This document shows, piece after piece, positions 49,430 to 58,358 of a stretch of DNA of 64,000 bases (its first letter is position 1; each line of letters starts with the position of its first letter). Source of the stretch: Cellvibrionaceae bacterium (lineage in GTDB: Bacteria > Pseudomonadota > Gammaproteobacteria > Pseudomonadales > Cellvibrionaceae); the NCBI GenBank assembly GCA_024707385.1, contig JANPZW010000002.1, positions 1 through 64,000 on the forward strand, in the 5' to 3' direction. The notes beneath the pieces are model-generated. The model saw nothing but the letters and a program-made list of their open reading frames with translations. It did no database searches and was not told the DNA's origin. The position numbers were made by a program, and so were the translations under genes.

Positions 49430-51308
49430 TTAGGATTCGCTGTTCAGGGTTTTTTGGCCGATACGGAAGATCACAAACTCGGCTGGTCTCAAGGGCGCGA
49501 CACCGATAAGGCAAATCATGCGGCCGTTATCAATGTCATTTTGTGTCATGGTGCTGCGATCGCAGCGCACGAAAAATGCCTCGTCCGGGGTGGCTCCGGC
49601 GAGCCTGTCTTCTTTCCACTCGTTAAACAGATAATCAGCAATAGTGGACTGGATATTTGACCAAAGGGTCCTTCCATTATTTTCGAAGACCGCCCACTGT
49701 GTGCCCTTTTCGATGGAGCGTTCCAGATAGGCAAAGTAACGGCGCACATTCATGTATTTCCATTCTGGATCGGACGTGGATGTGCGCGCTCCCCAAACCC
49801 GATAACCACGACCTTCAAAAAATCGCAGCACATTTATACCGTCGGGATTGAGCACTTCCTGCTGTGCTTTGTTGATGTTGATTTCCAGGCTTTTCGCAAG
49901 GCGCAAAACTTCATTCGCTGGCGCTTTGTGTACACCACGCTCTATATCGTTGCGCGCAAAAATTCCAGACACGAATCCACTGGGTGGCAGGAGAATATCG
50001 GTTTCGGTGATGGGGTCGGCAATTTCCACCCACGGATAATAGAAACCAGCGCGAGTGGTATCGATACTGGACCGATCGGCACGCACTTCAGAAATCAAAT
50101 GACCGCTGATGGAATCCAGCACGGCGACTCGATAGCGCATTCGTTCGCAATGGGAAATCAGTAGGCGCCGCACATCCGCACCTGTGTCGCCGCCATCGCT
50201 GTGGGTCGACCCGGGTGCTGCAATTATGGAAATTTCTTCAAGATCTTCCAGAGTGCGGATACCGGATTTCGGATGATCTTCGGAGCCCTCGTAATCCGGT
50301 CCTGACAAACGGTTTCCGTCGCTGCCATTGCGCAGGAAAATGCGCGCGGAGCGTTCGGCGTCCGTCGAATTTTCAGTATTCAATCCCATCAGAATGGTTG
50401 CGGCGGGAGAGGCGTCCGGTGAGTTGGCCAGGCTTTCCAGATCAAGCAGGTCCGCCACGGCCTCTACCCGATCATTCGGATCCAGATTGGCAACCAGGGG
50501 TACATAGAGCTCTGTGCGCAAACTTGCCGGCGAAGGTTGGAACACGTTAAAAAAGCTTTCGGCGTGATCTGCGCGGAAGTTCAAATCCTCCCAGGATTGC
50601 GGGTCGCCGAAACGCCCCATGGCGCTCGTCAATACGCTGACGGTTAACATGTGGACCGCGGAGAATTGATCCAGCTCCAGGGCGGCGTCGGGAGAGCTGT
50701 TGTTCGCAGGACGAAGACGGTAGGTGTTACGTCCACCGTCGATAAAATTCTCCAACACATAGAGCTCGCGTTGGCCGCTGGGAGAGCCATTTGCGGCAGC
50801 AAGCACCAGATCCCCCGCCCTCACACCGCGCAACACCGGCACTGTGTCACTGCTCAGTGGCAAAGTCGGATCGCGAGGCGCAAGGCCCAGGATATTCTCA
50901 CCGGTTTTAAAAATCAGTGTGACATTGAAATTGCCCGCAGCACCCGGATGTCGTGCTTCAAAGTCCATTACCGAAGGCGAATCGGCTATGGTTGCACGAG
51001 CACGCGCAGCGGAAATATCCACTACGCGTGACACATAAAGGCGACGTCCACCCCTCTTCAAAATACGCGCGCACGGCGTGGGCGAGATAATTGTGCGTAG
51101 GCTCTTCGTCAATAAATTGCAGCTGGTCAAGTCCACCGTAAATACGTTCAAACTCCGAGAAACTCGTGAGCAAAGGCGGCTCACCCGTTTCGGGGCCGAA
51201 ACGCGTTGGGCCTACAAAGGCTGTGGTGCTTGTGCTAACACCTTCTATGGTTTTTTGTCGAAAACTTGTTTCTTCGACAAACACTCCGGGGGCTAAGTAC
51301 TCAGGCAT
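49430..51308 (-). CDS. eCIS tail sheath protein 1 (one frameshift)
   Basis: About 625 aa after correcting one extra base in the C-run at 51051-51054. The N-terminus EYLAPGVFVEETSFRQKTIE, GVSTSTTAFVGPTRFGP and the C-terminal WKYMNVRRYFAYLERSIEKG, GATPDEAFFVRCDRSTMTQN with DIDNGRMICLIGVAPLRPAE are classical contractile sheath signatures. It is likely the main sheath subunit. TTGGAGAA precedes the ATG. Longer than T4 or Afp2 sheaths because of inserts in its middle. Confidence 0.93.
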
Positions 51309-51329
51309 AATTTATTCTCCAAAAAAATT

Positions 51330-52220
51330 CTAAGCTGGTGACCCGCTGGCGCTCACATAAAGTTCGGAAAAACCCGCGGTGGTTATCACGACGTCCCGTC
51401 CGTATACAAGCTCAGCTGGCAGTTCACTGGATTCTCCAATATCCGTATCTGGAGATTCTGTATAAAGGAATGCTTGCCCCTGACTGAGTATGCTTGAATA
51501 CTCGGGTAAATCACTTCCCGGTAATTGGGTGAGATTCAACGGCTCGTAAAGAACAGTTACCGTCACACTCCAGCTGCGTTCGGTCAGACGAACGCCGTCG
51601 CTGGTCGGTGGTGAGCTGCCGAACGCAATGTGCAATATAGGGTAAGGCATCATTACGGCAAACTTTCCTTCCGCATCCGCAATGCCATACCACTGCAAGC
51701 CCTCCTGGTTTTCCACACGCACTACGGCATGGGAAGCCGGAAGTTCGGTATTGCGGTCGATCAATTCTCCACGCAAAAAAGTAAACTGCGGCGCAGATAT
51801 TCGCTGAGATGAAGAATAGAGATTGAAACCGCGCGGCGTTAAAGCGGGAGAAGAATTGTCGTCGTCAACGAGAAATAGGCCGTTATAAGGCAGGGGTAAT
51901 TCCACAGTAAAAGCAGCCGGACTAAACCGCTTTTGCGTGTCCTGTACTTCAACGATAAAAGCATGGGTTACAGGAGGGCTCGCGATGGTGGATTCTGCTT
52001 GTGTTTCAAATGAGATCATTCCAGGAATTGAGGTAAATGCATACACGCCGGATCTTGTACGAAATGCCGGAATTTTTTTTCGCGTATAGGACTGCGGATA
52101 GAGGCTGACCTGTAAACCGTCACTGACCGGCGCGCCGAGCGCCACATCCCAGAAGCGGATTCCCAACAGAGTCTTGTGGGAAACGCGTTCCATAAATTGA
52201 TAGTCCATGCCGCTATTCAC
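51330..52220 (-). CDS. eCIS accessory protein with carboxypeptidase-regulatory-like fold
   Basis: A 296-aa beta-rich protein with two segments that look like regulatory CarbopepD-type beta sandwiches (FAPAFRTRSGVYAFTSIPGM-like start: IPAFRTRSGVYAFTSIPGM; and VVRVENQEGLQWYGIADAEG followed by KFAVMMPYP). There is no signal peptide. It lies between the terminator gene and sheath 1. The start is uncertain: a GTG at 52220 has GGGAAA upstream, and an ATG four codons later is the alternative. Role not known; possibly cap or collar. Confidence 0.65.
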   Translation of the reverse strand: MNSGMDYQFMERVSHKTLLGIRFWDVALGAPVSDGLQVSLYPQSYTRKKIPAFRTRSGVYAFTSIPGMISFETQAESTIASPPVTHAFIVEVQDTQKRFSPAAFTVELPLPYNGLFLVDDDNSSPALTPRGFNLYSSSQRISAPQFTFLRGELIDRNTELPASHAVVRVENQEGLQWYGIADAEGKFAVMMPYPILHIAFGSSPPTSDGVRLTERSWSVTVTVLYEPLNLTQLPGSDLPEYSSILSQGQAFLYTESPDTDIGESSELPAELVYGRDVVITTAGFSELYVSASGSPA

Positions 52221-52245
52221 TTTGAATTTCCCATGACGTTTATCC

Positions 52246-52847
52246 TTATGCTCGTTTTATCTGACCGGCACGCTGAATGCGTTCCTGCACACGAGCATCG
52301 AATTCTTCCGCGCGCGAATGGGAGGAATCTATGTGCACCACGCGCGCGACATAAGGAATAGAAAGCTGATAGGCGTTTACGCCCAGAACATCCCAGATGC
52401 GGAATAGATCCTCGGTGCGCAGCTCTGCAAGCGTAATGTCCACGGTTTCATCGGGATAAAACACATCGGGTGTGGTGGAGTTCAGGACTGCGGCAGGGAG
52501 AACCGGAGTGTCCTCGATCAGCCGCATAATCCAGCCCGCCAGTTCATATTGATACGAGGCTTCGCCCCCCATACCGTGATCAAAAAGTGCAACTCCAGTG
52601 GCAGTTGCGTGTCTGCGCGTCGGCCGTCGGGATTGAGGCGTCCTGGAGGCGTGCGAAATGCGCCGTTGCAATAAAGGCGGTACATGAACAGAGAGGCGCC
52701 GTTGGTTATGGCGTTGTTGGTGAAATCCCGCGAGGTAAACATGCGGAAGTCAGCAACAATATCGTTGAACTCATCCGGCCGGTAACTCGTTTGCAGCAGT
52801 CCCATCAAGGCGTCACCCACCGCTCGAATTGCCCTGAAGTCCGCCAT
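52246..52847 (-). CDS. DUF4255 tail terminator (Afp16-like; one frameshift)
   Basis: About 200 aa after correcting the C-run at 52565-52570. It matches the DUF4255/Pvc16 N-terminal family: IRAVGDALMGLLQTSYRPDE, GASLFMYRLYCNGAFRTPPG, LPLELHFLITVW, ELAGWIMRLIEDTPVLPAAV, and AELRTEDLFRIWDVL. Afp16 homologues cap the tube and sheath and fix their length. It is the first gene of the operon. AGGAGG is seven bases before the ATG at 52847. Confidence 0.92.
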
Positions 52848-52993
52848 TGGTCCTCCTAATCGTCACTGCCGAGGTGTGTAGGAGGGGCGTTGTGTCGCCC
52901 CCCAGTCAATTCCTGTACGGCAGTATCCCGTTGGGGAGATCCGAATGAAATGCATCATAGGGACTAAATGGGATTCAAAAAGGGGGTATAGGA

Positions 52994-53015
52994 GTATGAA
53001 TCCATGGATTCATAC
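52994..53015. promoter_or_regulatory. Perfect 22-bp palindrome, candidate operator
   Basis: Each arm reads GTATGAATCCA, and the two meet without a spacer. It lies about 150 nt upstream of the first eCIS start codon. There is no T-tract directly after it in the transcribed direction, so a protein-binding site is more likely than a terminator. Confidence 0.6.
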
Positions 53016-53073
53016 AGGGTCTGCTTCCAAGTTGATTCAGGGTGCACTCTTCCGGCAAGAAATGCAGAACCTG

Positions 53074-53092
53074 TTCTCTTTAATTGAGAGAA
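53074..53092. repeat. AT-rich inverted repeat after the exonuclease gene
   Basis: TTCTCT and AGAGAA are separated by a 7-nt loop, about 40 nt beyond the exonuclease stop. The stem is short and no U-run follows, so it is at best a weak terminator or a binding site. Confidence 0.35.
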
Positions 53093-53133
53093 TAAACAAT
53101 TACGGTGGTGGACCTATCTGGGCCCTGTGCGCA

Positions 53134-53906
53134 CTACTTGCTGATTTCAATCCAAACCGGCGCGTGATCGCTGGATTTTTCCCAGCCTCGTACGTGTTTA
53201 TCCACTCCTCCGGCCGATAACTGATGTTGGATGGACGGGCTGAGAAGGAAGTGGTCGATGCGCAGGCCGGCGTTGCGGCTGTAGGCGTTGCGGAAATAAT
53301 CCCAGAATGTGTAAAGGCGCTCATCCGGGTGCAGGGTTCTTAGGGCATCCGTCCAACCCTGCTCCAGGATTGTCTCGTAGGCTCCCGGGTTTCCGGCAGA
53401 AAAAGTGCGTCCTTCTGCCAGGACTCGGGTTTATAGACGTCGAGCTCGGTGGGAATAACGTTGAAATCCCCGGCAAGCACTGCCGGGCAATCCGACTCAA
53501 TCAGCTCCGCTGTATGGCGTTTGAGGCGTTCAAACCAGGCGAGTTTGTAGTCGAATTTAGGACCCGGCGCGGGATTTCCGTTGGGCAGATAAAGACATGC
53601 TACCAGGATGCCGTTGATCGCGGCTTCGATATAACGACTGTGGGTGTCTTCCGGATCCCCTGGAAGCGCCCGGCGTATTTCCAGTGGCTGACCAACGCGC
53701 GAAAGTATGGCCACGCCGTTCCAGCTTTTCTGCCCATGCCAGATAGCCTCGTAACCGGCATCGACGATTGCTTTGTGCGGAAACTTTTCCTGCGGTGCTT
53801 TTAATTCCTGCAGGCAGACCACATCCGGTTTCGCTTCATCGAGCCAGCGCAATAATACTGGCAGGCGGCCATTTACGCCGTTGACGTTATAGCTCGCTAT
53901 TTTCAT
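53134..53906 (-). CDS. Exonuclease III-family AP endonuclease (one frameshift)
   Basis: About 257 aa after correcting an indel at 53384-53389; the downstream frame continues AYETILEQGWTDALRTLHPD to a stop at 53134. Family motifs are MKIASYNVNGVNGR, VCLQELKAP (metal-binding Glu), AGDFNVIPTELDVY, LRIDHFLLSP and the terminal SSDHAPVW with catalytic His. The enzyme cuts abasic sites and degrades 3' ends in base-excision repair. It follows the histidine kinase gene by 24 nt and precedes the eCIS operon. Confidence 0.88.
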
Positions 53907-53930
53907 AAAGGCTCCCGCTGCTGTTGCAAT

Positions 53931-55950
53931 TTATTCCTGCTCGACCGTTGGAACCAAACGCAGAGATGCAATAACCTGCTCCAACTCCGCAATGGCTACA
54001 GGTTTTGTCAGGTGGCGATCAAAGCCCGCCTCCTCCGATTGCAGGCGATCCTCAGCAGTCCCATATCCCGTTAATGCGACGAGTTTTGCCGGCGCCGATT
54101 GCGCGCGAAATCGACCAGCCAATTCGTATCCATTCATATCCGGCAGGCCAATATCCAGCAGGGCCACTTCCGGTGCAAAGCTCGCCAAATGCTCCAGACA
54201 TTCATTTGCGGAATATACGGCGAGGGTTTCGTAACCTAAAAAGGTCAGCAAACGCGCGAGAGAATCCGCAGCATCAATATTGTCGTCAACAATCAATATG
54301 CGACAGCCCTCGGATCTGGGGTTGGAGATTTCCGGCGCGTGCGTGCGGGGTGGTTCTATCAGGGGTAATTGAATCGTAAATTGCGCACCGCGCCCGAGAC
54401 CTTCGCTGGCGGCGGTAAATGTGCCCGAGTGCATCTGCACCAGCCGCTGAACGATGGACAGACCAATCCCAAGGCCGCCGTGGGTGCGATCAATGGTGGG
54501 ATTTACCTGGGTGAAAAGATCAAAGATGGCCGGCAGCATTTCCGGCGCTATGCCAATGCCGCTGTCGGCGATTTCAATGGCCACCTCGGCGGGTGTTTGC
54601 GTCACCTGGACTTTTATCAAACCGCGCGGCGGTGTGTATTTAATTGCATTAACCAGGATGTTGCTCAGACACTGCACCAGTCGCTGCATGTCGCCCCCAG
54701 ACAAATAGCTCCCTGTTTTGCGGAACATATTCAAGCGTTTGCTCTTTTTCCGCAATTTGTGGCTGTGCGGATTCGAGCGCGATTCCTATTGCCTGGTCGA
54801 TATTCACCGGCCCGTTCTTGAGTTCGATAATGCCGCGCGTAATGCGCGAAACATCGAGCAAATCGTTTACCAGATGCGTCAATTGATCGCATTGACGTTT
54901 CAACACTTCGCCCGCTTTTTGAATTTCCCCAGTGCTGTTGTCTTTGCGCATGAGTAATTCAGCGACATTGGCTATAGGTGCGAGCGGGTTGCGCAGCTCG
55001 TGGGCGAGCATGGCGAGAAATTCGTCTTTGCGCCGATCCTGTTCTTGTAGGCGTTTGCTGGAGCGAACACTCTCTGTTACATCGTAACCAATGACAAAAA
55101 TTCCCACCACTTGGTTGTGTTCGTTGGTCAGTGGTTGATAAGTGAAATCGACGTAGCGCCGTGTGGTGGAATTGGTTTCGGACGTAAGGTCCACCGGAAC
55201 CGCGTGTCCCTGATATGGCTTGCCGGATTTGAACACGCTGTCCAGCAGGTCGATAAACCCCTGCGCCACTATTTCAGGCAGAGCCTCGCTAACGGATTTG
55301 CCGAGCATTAGTCTGCGGCCGACGAGTTTTAAATAATCAGGGTTGGCGTATTCAAAAATATGATGAGGTCCTTTTAACGTACACATGAAAACGGGCGCGA
55401 GATTGAACAACGAGCGCCACTTGGCTTCATCAGTCTTCGCTTTTTGCTGGCTGATCACCTGTACGGTTGTTTCGGTGCAGACCACCAGCACACCGCCAAT
55501 TCCATTTGCCGCATCCGGATCGTCGATGGGGCTGTAACTGTAAGTCCAATAAACGTCGTCCCGGCTGCCGTAACGTGTTATGGGGACGAGCTGGTTTTCA
55601 TGCCACGTGTGTCCCCTGCCCGACATCACCTGTTCAATTTGCGGGCCGATGACGTGCCAGATTTCCTGCCAGCACTCTCTGCCCTTCTGCCCCAATGCGC
55701 TGGGGTGTCGTTCCGGTCCGATGGAGCGGCTGTAGGCGTCGTTATAAAACTGGATTAAATCCGGCCCCCACCAGATGAACATGGGGTGCCCGGAGGATAA
55801 CAGCAGGCGCACCGTAACCTTCAATGCCTGGGGCCACTGCGCTGGCGGCCCCAAAGAGGTTTTATCCCATTCAAAGGTCCGGATACGCGCTCCCATTTCT
55901 CCACCGTCCGCTAGAAATCCGGCGCCGTCATGCAGCAAGGGCTGAGTCAT
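53931..55950 (-). CDS. PAS hybrid sensor histidine kinase (one frameshift)
   Basis: About 672 aa after correcting the C-run at 54694-54698. Order: PAS-like sensor (about 30-150, FIWWGPDLIQFYNDAYS), second PAS (about 170-300, FMCTLKGPHHIFEYANPDYL), HisKA with the H-box (DEFLAMLAHELRNPLAPI), HATPase (NAIKYTPPRG, DSGIGIAPEMLP, GGLGIGLSIVQRL), and a C-terminal receiver (RILIVDDNIDAADSL, phospho-Asp in EVALLDIGLPDM, LTKPVAI). There are no transmembrane helices, so it senses a cytoplasmic signal. The open frame extends far upstream but the ATG at 55950 fits the PAS start. A possible regulator of the nearby eCIS (inference). Confidence 0.88.
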
Positions 55951-56242
55951 AGTCACGCGACCTGAAAGCAAAGAAGATGCGCCATATTGTCGGTTGCAGC
56001 GCACTGCGAGTCCAGCGCTGCCGCAAGCTGGCAAGCATGTTAAAAAAGAGCCAGTTTCCTTTGCTTCGCGGGGTGGAAAAGATGCACCGGGATATGCGTT
56101 TTGATTACGGTAAATTCGCTTAGGTAGTGCGGTATGGCGAGGTGATATTTTCGCTACAAATCTTGCCGACGTCGATGCCGCTTGTGCGGTAAATCGTTCC
56201 TCTGTAATGATCTGCGCCATATTCCTCAGAGGCTTGGCTTCG

Positions 56243-58312
56243 ATGTTTCGCTCTACCGGTCCGCGTCTTACGGTTTCGCTGTTCCCTCTTCTGCTCCCTT
56301 TATTCTTCATGACCGCGCTAGCGCGGGCGGAGGTTCCTTTGGACCCACACATCGAAGCGCTGATCAGTCGCATGACGTCAGAGGAAAAAGCCGGGCAACT
56401 GACCATTCTGCAGGATGAGTTTCGCAATACGCCGCCGGGCGTGAATCCGGAATTCAAGCGCCGGCAGATCAGCGAATTACTTGCGGACGTGCGCGCCGGT
56501 AAGGTCGGGGCATTGTTTAACGGCCAGGGCGTGACCCTCGGGCGCGAGGCGCAGCGGATCGCGATCGAAGAATCCCGCCTGAAAATTCCTCTTTTGTTCG
56601 GTGCCGATGTGATCCACGGTTTTCGCACTGTTTTCCCCATTCCACTTGCCGAAGCGGCGAGTTTTGAGCCGGAGCTGGCGCGGCGCACGGCGCGGGTCGC
56701 CGCCATTGAAGCCACCGCTGCCGGCATTCACTGGACCTTTGCGCCCATGGTGGATATCGCCCGCGATCAGCGCTGGGGCCGCGTGGCAGAAGGTGCTGGA
56801 GAGGATGTGTATCTGGGTAAATTATTCGCCGCGGCGCGGGTGCGCGGGTTTCAAGGAGACGATCTGCGCGCGGAGGATTCACTGCTGGCGACGCCAAAAC
56901 ATTTCGCCGCGTACGGCGCGGTTACAGGGGGCATGGATTACAACACCGTGGAGATCTCCCAGCAGACGCTGAGGGAGGTGCATTTTCCGCCATTTCAGGC
57001 AGCGTTTGCTGCAGGCGCACTGACCGCCATGAGCGCATTCAACGATATCAACGGCGTGCCGGCGTCTGGCAGTTATTGGTTGCAGACGCAGGTATTGCGC
57101 GGCGAATGGAATTTCCGCGGATTTGTGGTCGGCGATTACACCGCCGATCTGGAACTGATACGCCACGGTTATGCAGCCAATGGCAGTGACGCCGCCCGAA
57201 TCGCCCTCGCCGCCGGTGTGGACATGAGTATGCACAGTGGGCTTTACATCAGCGAGTTGCCAAAACTGGTCGCCGCTGGTGAATTGCCTATGGCGGTTTT
57301 GGATCAGGCGGTGCGCCGGGTGCTGTATGTCAAAAAAGCCCTGGGACTTTTTGAAAATCCCTATCGTTCGCTGGATGCCAATCGCGAGGCGAATCAGATT
57401 GGCTTGCCTGCCCATCGCGATCTCGCCCGCGAGGCGGCCCGAAAATCCGTAGTGCTGTTGCGCAATGAGCGCAATTTGCTGCCTCTTGATAAAGCGGCGC
57501 ACATCGCACTGATTGGCCCCTTGGGCGACGACCGCAAAAATTTATTCGGGCCCTGGACTCTATTTGGGCTCGACGAAAATTCCGTGACTCTCAAACAGGG
57601 ACTTATAAACGCAGGTGTTACCCGGTTGAGCGTCGAACAAGGTTCGGAAATCGAAACTGCTTTGGAGGGCGGAATTGAAGCTGCGGTTGCCGCGGCAAAA
57701 AATGCGGATGTGGTGGTGCTGGCGCTGGGCGAAGGTGAACGCATGAGCGGCGAAGCGCAATCGCGCACGTCCATTGAAATCCCCGCGCCGCAGCAGGCGC
57801 TTGCAGAGGCCGTTGCGGCGACGGGAAAACCTCTGGTGGTGCTGCTGAGCAGCGGGCGTGCGCTGGCATTAAAAGGTGCGCTGCGCGACGCGGACGCCGT
57901 GGTAGCGAACTGGTTTCTCGGTGGCGAGGCCGGCAATGCGCTGGCGGATATTCTGTTGGGGACACACAGCCCCTCTGGCCGCCTGCCCGTGAGTTTTCCG
58001 TTCGAATCCGGTCAGCAACCTTATTTCTACAACCATCGCAGCACCGGGCGGCCGGTGGTTCCCGGTGAAACCACGGAATTTAAAACGCAATATCGCGAAG
58101 CGCGCAACGCGGCGCTCTACTCTTTCGGTCACGGCCTTACCTACACGACATTTACCTATGGCGAAGTAACATTGAGTGCGCCTTCCCTCCCCTGGGATGG
58201 CGGCCTCCAGGTCAGTGCGCGCATCACCAATACGGGTGCGCGTGATGGTGAGGAAGTGGTGCAGCTATATATTCGCGACCGGGTGGCGAGCATCACTCGT
58301 CCCGTGCGATGA
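56243..58312 (+). CDS. bglX: GH3 beta-glucosidase (BglX-like), 3' truncated at the contig join
   Basis: The protein has a Sec signal peptide (LTVSLFPLLLPLFFMTALA, cleavage near ARA), the GH3 N-domain, nucleophile Asp in FRGFVVGDYTADLEL, and GH3 C-domain motifs (VVVLALGEGERMSGEAQSRT, NWFLGGEAGNALADILLG, YFYNHRSTGRPV). It should hydrolyse beta-glucosides in the periplasm. About 690 aa are present. It then stops inside the FN3-like tail at VQLYIRDRVASITRPVR, where family members continue for about 50 more residues. The truncation coincides with the change in base composition. The start at Met13 of the open frame places the signal peptide at the terminus. Confidence 0.85.
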   Translation: MFRSTGPRLTVSLFPLLLPLFFMTALARAEVPLDPHIEALISRMTSEEKAGQLTILQDEFRNTPPGVNPEFKRRQISELLADVRAGKVGALFNGQGVTLGREAQRIAIEESRLKIPLLFGADVIHGFRTVFPIPLAEAASFEPELARRTARVAAIEATAAGIHWTFAPMVDIARDQRWGRVAEGAGEDVYLGKLFAAARVRGFQGDDLRAEDSLLATPKHFAAYGAVTGGMDYNTVEISQQTLREVHFPPFQAAFAAGALTAMSAFNDINGVPASGSYWLQTQVLRGEWNFRGFVVGDYTADLELIRHGYAANGSDAARIALAAGVDMSMHSGLYISELPKLVAAGELPMAVLDQAVRRVLYVKKALGLFENPYRSLDANREANQIGLPAHRDLAREAARKSVVLLRNERNLLPLDKAAHIALIGPLGDDRKNLFGPWTLFGLDENSVTLKQGLINAGVTRLSVEQGSEIETALEGGIEAAVAAAKNADVVVLALGEGERMSGEAQSRTSIEIPAPQQALAEAVAATGKPLVVLLSSGRALALKGALRDADAVVANWFLGGEAGNALADILLGTHSPSGRLPVSFPFESGQQPYFYNHRSTGRPVVPGETTEFKTQYREARNAALYSFGHGLTYTTFTYGEVTLSAPSLPWDGGLQVSARITNTGARDGEEVVQLYIRDRVASITRPVR

Positions 58313-58314
58313 CG
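58296..58314. other. Abrupt composition change, probable chimeric join
   Basis: Left of here the DNA has moderate G+C; right of here every gene is strongly G+C-rich with C or G at most third positions. The beta-glucosidase is cut in a conserved motif and the next bases belong to a terminator of a missing gene. No repeat, tRNA, IS or integrase is seen at the join. Confidence 0.75.
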
Positions 58315-58340
58315 GGGCGGCCTGGCCGCCCGTTTTCTTT
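58315..58340 (+). terminator. Rho-independent terminator of a missing upstream gene
   Basis: A perfect 7-bp stem GGGCGGC / GCCGCCC with loop CTG is followed by TTTTCTTT. It is a strong terminator, about 20 nt before the start codon of the acyl-CoA dehydrogenase, and would end a gene that is not present in this window. Confidence 0.75.
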
Positions 58341-58358
58341 GAGGTTCGAGGAGCCGCC

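Larger units (their letters stand above)
52848..53133 (-). promoter_or_regulatory. Leader region of the eCIS operon
   Basis: A 286-nt gap between the exonuclease gene and the first eCIS gene on the same strand, with no gene in it. It holds a perfect 22-bp palindrome (52994-53015), an AT-rich inverted repeat (53074-53092) and, just before the first gene, AGGAGG. A TTGACT sequence on the minus strand near 52902-52908 may be a -35, but no good -10 follows. Regulation of this long operon is probably concentrated here. Confidence 0.5.

Noticed and set aside
53074..53092. Inverted repeat considered as terminator of the exonuclease gene
   Set aside because: The stem is only 6 bp, AT-rich and not followed by a T-tract in the transcribed direction; listed only as a repeat.
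55951..56727. 260-codon N-terminal extension of the histidine kinase frame
   Set aside because: It runs into the divergent beta-glucosidase gene and has no domain; the ATG at 55950 fits the PAS start.
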